Source: Lates calcarifer (Eukaryota > Chordata > Actinopteri > Centropomidae). Taken from it: a stretch of DNA of 64,000 bases. Numbering within the stretch: the first letter of the stretch is position 1; each line of letters starts with the position of its first letter. Below, piece by piece: positions 22,901-32,480 of this stretch. The notes beneath the pieces are model-generated. The model did no database searches and was not told the origin of the DNA. It was given only the letters and a program-made list of their open reading frames with translations. Location of the stretch: contig NC_066848.1 of assembly GCF_001640805.2 (NCBI RefSeq), forward strand, positions 10,888,396-10,952,395, read 5' to 3'. The position numbers and the translations under genes were made by a program.

Positions 22901-25900
22901 CACCATGCTATACTATGACATTTTTCGATGCCTTACTATAGTATGATATTTTTTGTCAGTTTTTGATGCCTTACTATACTGTGACATTTTTTGACAGTTT
23001 TTGACGCCTTCCTATACTATGACATTTTTTGACAGTTTTTAACAGCTTACAATACTATGATATTTTTTGACACCTTCCTATACTGTTATTTTTTGACACC
23101 TTGCTATACTATGACATTTTTTGTCAGTTTTTGATGCCTTGCTATACTACATTTTTTGACAGTTTTTAACAGCTTACAATACTATGACATTTTTTGATGG
23201 TTTTTGACTCCTTACTATACTATGACATTTTTTGACGCCTTCCTATTCTATGACATTTTTTGATGCCTTAATATACTGTGACGTTTTTTGATACATTTCT
23301 ATACTATGAAAGTTTTTGACGCCTGACTATACTATGACATTTTTCGATGCCTTACTATAGTATGATATTTTTTGTCAGTTTTTGATGCCTTACTATACTG
23401 TGACATTTTTTGACAGTTTTTGACGCCTTCCTATACTATGACATTTTTTGACAGTTTTTAACAGCTTACAATACTATGATATTTTTTGACACCTTCCTAT
23501 ACTGTTATTTTTTGACACCTTACTATACTATGACATTTTTTGACAGTTCTTGATGCCTTGCTATACTATGACATTTTTTGACGCCTTACTATACTATGAC
23601 AGTTTTTGACACCTTGCTATACTATGACATTTTTTGGTGGTTTTTGACTCCTTACTATACTATGACATTTTTTGATGCCTTGCTATTCTATGACATTTTT
23701 TGATGCCTTACTATAATGTGACATTTTTTGATGCCTTGCTATACTACATTTTTTGACACCTTCCTATACTATGATATTTTTTGACGCCTTACTATACTAT
23801 GACATTTTTTGACACCATGCTATACTATGACATTTTTCGATGCCTTACTATAGTATGATATTTTTTGTCAGTTTTTGATGCCTTACTATACTGTGACATT
23901 TTTTGACAGTTTTTGACGCCTTCCTATACTATGACATTTTTTGACAGTTTTTAACAGCTTACAATACTATGATATTTTTTGACACCTTCCTATACTGTTA
24001 TTTTTTGACACCTTGCTATACTATGACATTTTTTGTCAGTTTTTGATGCCTTGCTATACTACATTTTTTGACAGTTTTTAACAGCTTACAATACTATGAC
24101 ATTTTTTGATGGTTTTTGACTCCTTACTATACTATGACATTTTTTGACGCCTTCCTATTCTATGACATTTTTTGATGCCTTAATATACTGTGACGTTTTT
24201 TGATACATTTCTATACTATGAAAGTTTTTGACGCCTGACTATACTATGACATTTTTCGATGCCTTACTATAGTATGATATTTTTTGTCAGTTTTTGATGC
24301 CTTCCTATACTATGACATTTTTTGACAGTTTTTAACAGCTTACAATACTATATTTTTTGACACCTTCCTATACTGTTATTTTTTGACACCTTACTATACT
24401 ATGACATTTTTTGACACCATGCTATACTATGACATTTTTCGATGCCTTACTATAGTATGATATTTTTTGTCAGTTTTTGACACCTTACTATACTATGACA
24501 TTTTTTGACAGTTCTTGATGCCTTGCTATACTATGACATTTTTTGACGCCTTGCTATACTATGACATTTTTTGGTGGTTTTTGACTCCTTACTATACTAT
24601 GACATTTTTTTTATGCCTTGCTATTCTATGACATTTTTTGATGCCTTTCTATACTATGAAAGTTTTTGACGCCTGACTATACTATGACATTTTTTGATGC
24701 CTTACTATAGTATGATATTTTTTGTCAGTTTTTGATGCCTTGCTATACTACAACATTTTTTGACAGTTTTTAACAGCTTACAATACAATGATATTTTTTG
24801 ACACCTTCCTATACTATGATATTTTTTGACATTTTTTGACAGTTTTCAATGCCTTACTATACTATGACATTTTTTGATGCCTTGCTATACTATGATATTT
24901 TTTGACATTTTTCGATGCCTTACTATACTGTGACATTTTTTGACAGTTTTTGACGCCTTCCTATACTATGACATTTTTTGACAGTTTTTAACAGCTTACA
25001 ATACTATGATATTTTTTGACACCTTCCTATACTGTTATTTTTTGACTCCTTACTATACTATGACATTTTTTGACAGTTTTTGACGCCTTCCTATTCTGAC
25101 ATTTTTTGATGCCTTAATATACTGTGACATTTTTTGATGCCTTGCTATACTACAACATTTTTTGACAGTTTTTAACAGCTTACAATACAATGATATTTTT
25201 TGACACCTTCCTATACTATGAAAGTTTTTGACGCCTTACTATACTATGACATTTTTTGACACCATGCTATACTATGACATTTTTCGATGCCTTACTATAG
25301 TATGATATTTTTTGTCAGTTTTTGATGCCTTACTATACTGTGACATTTTTTGACAGTTTTCAATGCCTTACTATACTATGACATTTTTTGATGCTTTACT
25401 ATACTATGACAAATTTTTTTTAGTATTTTTTGGGGCTTTTTTGCCTTTATTTATAGGACAGGGAGAAAGACAGGAAACAGGGAGAGAGTGGGGGAATGAC
25501 ATGCAGTAAAGGTCAGGCCGGATCACAAGTCGAACCAGGGTCCGCCTGCTTAGACCACTAGGGCCCACATGGTACACGCCCTAACCATTCGGCTATGAGG
25601 GCACCCCTATACTATGACATTCTTTGACGCTTTCCTATACTATGACGTTTTTTGACAGTTTTTAACAGCTTATTTTTGACACCTTCCTATACCATGATAT
25701 TTTTTGACATTTTTTGACGCCTTACTATACTATGACATTTTTTGATGCCTTACTATACTATGACATTTTTTGATGCCTTACTATACTATGACATTTTTTG
25801 ACAGTTTTTGATGCCTTGCCATACTATGACATTTTTTGACGCCTTCCTATTCTATGACATTTTTTAATGCCTTACTATGCTATGACATTTTTTGACACCT

Positions 25901-26312
25901 TCCTATTCTATGACATTTTTTAATGCCTTACTATGCTATGACATTTTTTGACACCTTCCTATTCTATATTTTTTGATGCCTTAATATACTATGACATTTT
26001 TTGATGCCTGACTATACTGTGACATTTTTTGATGCCTGACTATACTATGACATTTTTTGGTGTTTTTTGACTCATTACTATACTATGATATTTTTTGACC
26101 CCTTACATTTTTTGACCATTCTTCATTCCTTACTATACTATGACATTTTTTAATGGTTTTGGATTCCTCCTTATACTATGACATTTTTTCGCCTTCTTTG
26201 ACCCTTTATGATACTATGACACTGGCTGGCTGTTTTTGATGCCTTACTATACTATGACAGTTTTTGACGCCTTAATATACTTTGACATTTTTTGACCATT
26301 TTTGATGCCTTA
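16962..26312. repeat. 28-bp AT-rich satellite array, about 9.3 kb, with higher-order repeats
   Basis: The basic unit reads roughly TTTTTTGACGCCTTACTATA, then CTATGACA (28 bp), with alternatives GAC[A/G]CC, GATGCC, CCTTGCT and CCTTCCT. A 12-13 bp insertion (CAGTTTTTGA or GGTTTTTGAC) makes longer variants. Higher-order structure is clear: ACGCCTTCCTATTCTATGAC occurs at 19981, 20893, 23235 and 24147, giving offsets of 912 and 3,254 bp. A roughly 2.1-kb block (about 19.53-21.63 kb) recurs at about 22.79-24.88 kb. No sustained ORF exists in the array. It is interrupted by a SINE at 25.41-25.61 kb. Confidence 0.95.
25411..25606 (-). mobile_element. tRNA-derived SINE inserted in the satellite
   Basis: Read on the - strand it begins GGTGCCCTCATAGCCGAATG (A-box-like TAGCCGAATGGTT at 25583-25595), has a B-box-like GGTTCGACT at 25528-25536, then a CATGTCATTCCCCC body with a CT-rich part and an AATAAAGGCAAAAAAGCCCC tail ending in A/T. 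This is the layout of fish tRNA-head SINEs. The interval between the A and B boxes is longer than in a normal tRNA. The satellite on both sides hides the target duplication. Confidence 0.85.
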
Positions 26313-26314
26313 CT

Positions 26315-26965
26315 AAACAGTGCTCTGTGTTGGACAGTTGATGTAAAGCTGTTTGTGAATTACCTGGAGGCCTCTGTCTTGGTCTGAAAAAACTTCTTCA
26401 TTGTACGAAGACTCTCTGTGATCGTGGACTACGTCTCTGAGATCGCGGACAGTGTCTCTGTGATCGCGGACAATGTCTCTGAGATTATGGACAATGTCTC
26501 TGCGATCATGGACTATGTCTTTGTGATCGTGGACGATGTCTCTGAGATCATAGACGGTGTCTCTGTGGTCATTGACAATGTCCCTGATCGCGGGCAATGC
26601 CGTCAAATCGGTGACCCCCGTCTCCGCCGATTCTATCGCAAGGTCTCTACGAAGCATGGACAATGTCTCTGATCACGGACAACGTCTCTCTCATCTTTGA
26701 CAAGGTCTCTGCGATCATAGACAATGTCTCTGATCGTGGACGATGTCTCCCTCATCCTCAACAATGTCTCTCCGATCATGGACCATGTCTCTGCGATTGT
26801 GGATGATGCTCTGGACAAAGTGGTGACACCTGGAGGAGATCAAAGAGAAAAATATGAAGGACAATGATCAATACACTACTACCTATTCCTCATCAACAGT
26901 TTAACCATGAAAACACAGAAAAATATTAAACATTACAGCTGAAATAGAGCATTTAACAAAACATT
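26315..26965 (-). repeat. exon-containing segment, copy A (right intergenic block)
   Basis: This segment is the inverse of 14.63-14.88 kb: upstream intron (GTTAAACTGTTGATGAGGAA), acceptor CTCCAG, an expanded exon at 26829-26364, donor GTAATTC and intron AAACAGCTTTACATCAACTG. It is flanked directly by satellite on both sides. The exon is 466 nt against 79 nt in the left unit. The excess is about 18-20 units of a 21-bp repeat of the type GAGACATTGTCCATGATCGC. Confidence 0.85.
26364..26829 (-). other. 466-nt expanded exon, copy A
   Basis: Bounded by CTCCAG/GTGTCACC and CAG/GTAATTC on the - strand. The 21-bp units keep one frame for long stretches, giving RDIVHDH-like heptads (- strand ORF 26313-26663), while small indels shift frame between the two halves (stop after ...FVETLR near 26633). 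No downstream exon of the left-unit type exists on this strand, so a coding role is doubtful. Confidence 0.5.
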
Positions 26966-27842
26966 TTATGCTTTACTATACTATGGCATTTTTTGGTGGT
27001 TTTTGACCCCTTCCTATACTATGACATTTATTGACCATTTTTCATGCCTTATTATACTATGACATTTTTTAATGGTTTTGGATGCCTCCCTAACTATGAC
27101 ATTTTTTGGCCTTCTTTGACCTCTTATGATTCTATGACACCTTTGGCTGTTTTTGATGCCTTACTATACTATGACAGTTTTTGATGCCTTAATATACCAT
27201 GATATTTTTTTGACATTTTTTGACGCCTTACTATACTATGACATTTTTTGACAGTTTTTGATGCCTTGCTATACTATGACATTTTTTGACACCTTCCTAT
27301 TCTATGACATTTCTTGATGCCTTGCTATACTATGACATTTTTTGACACCTTCCTATTCTATGACATTTTTTGACACCTTCCTATTCTATGACAGTTTTTG
27401 ATGCCTTAATATACTATGACATTTTTTGATGCTTTACTATACTATGACATTTTTTGACAGTTTTTGATGCCTTGCTATACTATGACATTTTTTGACGCCT
27501 TCCTATTCTATGACATTTTTTAATGCCTTACTATGCTATGACAGTTTTTGATACCTGACTATACTATGACATTTTTTGGTGTTTTTTGACTCATTACTGT
27601 ACTATGATATTTTTTGACCATTTTGGACCCCTTACATTTTTTGACCAGTCTTCATGCATTACTATACTATGACATTTTTTAAGGGTTTTGGATTCCTCCT
27701 TATACTATGACATTTTTTGGCCTTCTTTGACCCCTTATAATACTATGACACTGGCTGGCTGTTTTTGATGCCTTACTATACTATGACAGTTTTTGACGCC
27801 TTAATATACTTTGACATTTTTTGACCATTTTTGATGCCTTAC
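26966..27842. repeat. 28-bp satellite between exon copies A and B
   Basis: Same monomers as the main array, starting with ATGCTTTACTATACTATGGC and ending with TTTTTGATGCCTTACTAAAC. The same end phrases flank all three exon segments, so segment plus satellite was amplified together. Confidence 0.9.
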
Positions 27843-28497
27843 TAAACAGTGCTCTGTGTTGGACAGTTGATGTAAAGCTGTTTGTGAATTACCTGTAGGC
27901 CTCTGTCTTGGGCTGAAAGAACTTCTTCATTGTATGAAGACTCTCTGTGATCTTGGACTACATCTCTGTGATCGTGGACTACGTCTCTGGGATCGCGGAC
28001 AATGCCTCTGAGATTATGGACAATGTCTCTGCGATCGTGGACTATGTCTTTGTGATCGTGGACGATGTCTCTGAGATCATAGACGGTGTCTCTGTGGTCA
28101 TTGACAATGTCCCTGATCGCGGGCAATGCCGTCAAATCGGTGACCCCCGTCTCCGCCGATTCTATCGCAAGGTCTCTACGAAGCATGGACAATGTCTCTG
28201 ATCACGGACAACGTCTCTCTCATCTTTGACAAGGTCTCTGCGATCATAGACAATGTCTCTGATCGTGGACGATGTCTCCCTCATCCTCAACAATGTCTCT
28301 CCGATCATGGACCATGTCTCTGCGATTGTGGACGATGTCCTGGACAAAGTGGTGACACCTGGAGGAGATTAAAGAGAAAAATATGAAGGAAAATGATCAA
28401 TACACTACTACCTATTCCTCATCAACAGTTTAACCATGAAAACACAGAAAAATATTAAACATTACAGCTGAAATAGAGCATTTAACAAAACATTTTA
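27843..28497 (-). repeat. exon-containing segment, copy B
   Basis: Near-identical to copy A across exon (28358-27893) and flanking intron, including the same junctions with satellite. Differences are single bases and one rearranged repeat unit near the 3' end of the exon. Confidence 0.88.
27893..28358 (-). other. 466-nt expanded exon, copy B
   Basis: Same splice sites and exactly the same length as copies A and C. In copy B a unit reads NLRGIVRDPRDVVHD where copy A has NLRDIVRDHRDTVRD. Confidence 0.5.
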
Positions 28498-28733
28498 TGC
28501 TTCACTATACTATGGCATTTTTTGGTGGTTTTTGACTCCTTACTATACTATGACATTTATTGACCATTTTTTAAGGGTTTTGGATGCCTCCCTATACTAT
28601 GACATTTTTTGGCCTTCTTTGACCTCTTATGATACTATGACACTTTTGGCTGTTTTTGATGCCTTACTATACTATGACAGTTTTTGATGCCTTAATATAC
28701 TCTGACATTTTTTGACCATTTTTGATGCCTTAC
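28498..28733. repeat. 28-bp satellite between exon copies B and C
   Basis: Short spacer of about eight monomers with the same entry and exit phrases as the other spacers. Confidence 0.9.
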
Positions 28734-29390
28734 TAAACAGTGCTCTGTGTTGGACAGTTGATGTAAAGCTGTTTGTGAATTACCTGTAGGCCTCTGTTTT
28801 GGTCTGAAAAAACTTCTTCATTGTACGAAGACTCTCTGTGATCTTGGACTACATCTCTGTGATCGTGGACTACGTCTCTGTGATCGCGGACAATGTCTCT
28901 GAGATTATGGACAATGTCTCTGCGATCGTGGACTATGTCTTTGTGATCGTGGACGATGTCTCTGAGATCATAGACGGTGTCTCTGTGGTCATTGACAATG
29001 TCCCTGATCGCGGGCAATGCCGTCAAATCGGTGACCCCCGTCTCCGCCGATTCTATCGCAAGGTCTCTACGAAGCATGGACAATGTCTCTGATCACGGAC
29101 AACGTCTCTCTCATCTTTGACAAGGTCTCTGCGATCATAGACAATGTCTCTGATCGTGGACGATGTCTCCCTCATCCTCAACAATGTCTCTCCGATCATG
29201 GACCATGTCTCTGCGATTGTGGACGATGTCCTGGATAAAGTGGTGACACCTGGAGGAGATTAAAGAGAAAAATATGAAGGAAAATGATCAATACACTACT
29301 ACCTATTCCTCATCAACAGTTTAACCATGAAAACACAGAAAAATATTAAACATTACAGCTGAAATAGAGCATTTAACAAAACATTTTATG
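28734..29390 (-). repeat. exon-containing segment, copy C
   Basis: Third near-identical copy. Being nearest to the right-hand promoter arm (30.37-30.60 kb), it is the first such exon a leftward transcript would meet. Confidence 0.88.
28784..29249 (-). other. 466-nt expanded exon, copy C
   Basis: Acceptor CTCCAG at 29250, donor GTAATTC at 28783. The exon ends ...GTACAATGAAGAAGTTTTTT, then CAGACCAAAACAGAGGCC, the same sequence that encodes the MKKFFQTKTEA part of the left ORF. An in-frame stop in a repeat unit just upstream would separate that frame from the heptad part. Confidence 0.5.
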
Positions 29391-29475
29391 CTTTACTATA
29401 CTATGGCATTTTTTGACATTTGATGCTTTACTATACTATGACATTTTTGATGTCTTACGATAACATGACATTTTT
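29391..29475. repeat. right edge of 28-bp satellite
   Basis: Two to three degenerate monomers mark the end of the array on the right. Confidence 0.8.
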
Positions 29476-29599
29476 CCTTGTATTTTGGATCACTATTACT
29501 TCTGCATTGCTTTTACATTACAGATTACTTTTGCTGTTACCTCTAATATTAGATTACCTTTATTATTATATATTACTTTTCTTATGGAATTGCTCAGAT

Positions 29600-29970
29600 T
29601 ATTAGGGCCTGAGAACGAAGCCTGCAAAGGCAACATTCAAGGGTGATCCTGCATCGGGCTTAGTTTGTCATACGTGGCCGAAATTTGGACCACATATGCC
29701 CAGATGTACAAAGAGTCTCCGGCTGTCATGACCTCAAACCAACAGGTAGTCGGCCATTTTCACTTGAATACACACATTTGGCTAAATTTTCGCCATTTGG
29801 GGACATTATATTTGAGCGAACTCCTCCTAGAGATTTAATCATATCAACTTCAAACTCAGTCAGTATACTGTTAACGCCTTTGTGATTAACAGCTGCCAAA
29901 AGCTTGGGTTCTCGTCAAAGGGTGCAGCCGTGGCATCACCTCAAATTTGCTGCTGTTAACGCTGACATGC
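29600..29970. repeat. dispersed fish repeat
   Basis: Begins AGGGCCTGAGAACGAAGCCT and includes GTGGCCGAAATTTGGACCAC and GAGCGAACTCCTCCTAGAGA. I recall such GGGCCTGAG...-type, non-coding repeats in many teleost genomes. The class is not known to me. The 66-codon ORF inside it (29685-29885) has no recognisable domain. Confidence 0.55.
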
Positions 29971-29974
29971 AGGT

Positions 29975-30320
29975 ATAAAGCAGCCAGGTACAAACGCAAT
30001 ATAACACAAAATAACTACAAATAGACACAAAACGATGACAACGACACGAAAGACTGCTATAAACTGAGTTAAAATGACCAGGATGGAACACAAAATTACA
30101 AAGAGATGCAATATGTCGGTAAAGTGACTTAACAATTACAACGGGGATTTAAACAGACTATCAAGAGCCCCTTGGATTTTCACCCGTTCACGTTGGGGTC
30201 CACAACTCATGTCAGGGATGCCTCAGTCATGGAAACACAAACACACTCTTACCTCATCTTTATATACAGTCTATGACTCTTACCCACGCGATAAAAACTT
30301 TAAAAAAAGAAGACTAATGT
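29975..30320 (-). other. intron-like sequence of right block, partly similar to left intron 1
   Basis: Phrases such as CAAAATAACTACAAATAGAC and CAAAACGATGACAACGACAC are inverted counterparts of the TTTTGTGTCT-type repeat at 13.1-13.6 kb. No equivalent of left exon 2 (14068-14131) was found between here and copy C. Confidence 0.4.
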
Positions 30321-30371
30321 TAACATTCGCCGCTAACGCTAGCCGCTAGCTAGTTAGCTCCTTAGCCTTAC

Positions 30372-30600
30372 CTTCGCGTGTGTTCAGCATCCAGCCTCAC
30401 TCATGTCCGACAAAAATTAGCTTCAAAGCTTGTTTTACCATCCACGCTTCTTCGGTAATTACGTGTTCTCACAGTACTGACAAACCGGGACAACGGTTCA
30501 AACGCTGATTTAAATCTGTTTTCCGACTTCATTTCTCCACCTCTCTGCGCTTCATCGACAATGGCGACAGGAAGCCAACAACGGCAGAATTTCCTGTGAC
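30372..30600 (-). promoter_or_regulatory. promoter and first exon of right intergenic block (inverted copy of 12.76-12.99 kb)
   Basis: Read on the - strand this block matches the left arm in order: GGTGGAGAAATGAAGTCGGA (left GTGGAGAAACGAAGCCTGAA), AAACAGATTT, GAACCGTTG, CTGTGAGAA, TTACCGAAGA, GAGTGAGGCTGGATGCTGAA, and the donor CGAAG/GTAAGG at 30371. GCTAGCGGCTAGCGTTAGC-type sequence follows in both. The copies differ by many substitutions and short indels, so the duplication is old. Confidence 0.6.
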
Positions 30601-31320
30601 GCTATACAGATACACATGCTTTACATACACACACACACATAGAGACACAGCATCAGTAACTGTAAACGGTGCACAGAAACAACAAGCAAAAATGAATGGT
30701 TAATTAAATATTTAATGCTGAATTGAGAACCTATGGAATGGGTCAGTATTGTAGGCAATATTATTATGGTTCAATGGTTTAAATTTCGACTATTAATTTA
30801 ACCCCTATGCTTAACCCTTAACTTATGCCTATACCTATATCCTAATTTAAACCTTAAATGCCTTGTCTCGACTGTGGTGAACCTGGTATTTTTGAAACTT
30901 ATATTCCTGTGTATTTGTGTTGAAATGATTGAAAGGGACAAAATCAGTGCCAAAGTGAGCATGAATTGTATACCTGGTAACTGCAAACAGCTGCTGCAAT
31001 GCAAAACAAACAATGCATTTGTCTGTGTCAAAATAAGACCACTAAAATGTTTGTTCTTGCCACTGACAAATTCAGATTATGTCTGACAGCACTGTGGGTA
31101 GAATTCCTACAGAGATAGACTTTTTATTTAAGAATAAGATCTTTTTTGATTAACCAGAATCATCACTATGTATTTTTATATAGTATCCATCACTGTATAT
31201 ATTGCTACCAGACTCCATTGACAAAAATAGTAATTCTACCCAGCAGAACAAGGGAGTTGTGGGAATACCACTGCCTCAATGAGTTAGTTTGATTTAAATA
31301 CAACACACTGTTAAAGATTA
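30601..31320. other. intergenic sequence with no recognised feature
   Basis: A short (CA)n tract lies near 30625-30640, and the rest is ordinary AT-rich sequence. ORFs of 70-77 codons on both strands overlap each other and show no domain. Confidence 0.5.
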
Positions 31321-31323
31321 AAC

Positions 31324-31845
31324 CAGTGGTTTTCAAACTTTTGGGTCTCTTACGTCTCACAAAAGCAGTGCGTAGTCGGGGTCACATTTCGAATGTCTGA
31401 CATTTTTGTTAAAAGCTTCACAACATAATGATTTTCCACTCCAAATTTCTCACACAATTTCATTTCAAAAAGTGTTCAAATAATCCAATATCTCACAAAT
31501 GAATAATTGAGAAAAGGTCTAAAAACTGAAAACAGATTTGTGATTTCTCTCCAATAAATCATCTCACAACCCCTTGGATTATTGTTCAAACCAGCTCCAC
31601 CTCCAGCAGCTACAACAGTAACATGCTGCTTATAAACTGATGCTTCAATATTAATCATCTATTGATCTCATATATAAAAATATATTAGTCAGAGGGACCA
31701 AACTAGTAATTTTACTTTAATACTTTAATTACGTTGCTGCTAATACTTATGTACTTTTACTGAAGTAGGACTTCTACTTGAAATGGATTGTTTTTACATT
31801 GCTGTATTGATACCTTTAGTGAACTGAATACTTCTTCCACTGCTG
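31324..31845. mobile_element. hAT-like non-autonomous repeat, copy 1
   Basis: Left end CAGTGGTTTTCAAACTTTTG, right end CTTCTTCCACTGCTG. It contains CCACCTCCAGCAGCTACAAC and GTACTTTTACTGAAGTAGGA. The same ordered phrases occur at 59.4-59.7 kb and, in part, at 56.08 kb. I remember this repeat as common in spiny-rayed fish. Confidence 0.7.
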
Positions 31846-31956
31846 CCAAGAACTTAATTAAAAGTTTACATACATTATTTGTTGTCAGAATCACATTATC
31901 CAACAATAATATAAGATACTGACTAGTAGCTACACTTTTTAATATAATTAATTTAC

Positions 31957-32480
31957 CTTGTCGATCATGTAACATCTCAGTGATGTCATCTGGCCCTGGA
32001 TTCTCAGCTGACTCATGGAGGTCCAGCAAGGCCTCCTCGCCATTTGTGTGTCTTTGTTGATCGTCTCTGGACTTAATCCTCTACTCTCGTATACGCCGTC
32101 AGTGCATCCAATGTGGGCTCAACTCTCTGATAACCGTAGTTCACTAGCAGCAGACACAATGTTGTTTAAAGCACTCGGGCAGCCTAAAGAAAACAACAAA
32201 ACTGAAGTTAAACATTTGTACCAATAAGGAAACAGTTAACTACATAAACATAGCCACATAAGTCATGTTACCTTTGACGAGGTGGTCACTGCACAGATGA
32301 ACTTTAGGCCTATCCGACCCCACTCACTCCAACCGTTTTTCAATTTCTTGCTTTTTCCTCCTCATAAACAATAATATAACAACTTTTGTCACTCAATAGA
32401 AGCTGCTTGTGATTTCTTGGTTTGATCGATTTAAGCAACAATAAACAAGGCAAACCCTAGGCATTACTGAGACCCTGTAG
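31957..32480 (-). pseudogene. possible relic of a THAP-domain gene or transposon
   Basis: On the - strand, 32450-32272 contains CLNRSNQEITSSFY-like and RPKVHLCSDHLVKG peptides. The last resembles the C-terminal zinc ligands (CSxHF-like) of THAP domains. It is followed by a donor (CAAAG/GTAACA) and a second exon-like block 32183-31957 (acceptor TTTAG) reading CPSALNNIV. Several in-frame stops and frame changes are present, so it would be broken. The match is short; chance similarity is possible. Confidence 0.3.

Noticed and set aside
25520..25606. Functional tRNA gene
   Set aside because: Box-A- and box-B-like motifs exist, but the spacing is too long and the body continues into a SINE tail.
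16962..26312. Satellite considered as a CRISPR-like array
   Set aside because: There are no unique spacers; the whole unit repeats head to tail, and the genome is a vertebrate.
29420..29605. 61-codon + ORF rich in Y, L and I
   Set aside because: AT-rich low-complexity sequence at the satellite edge.
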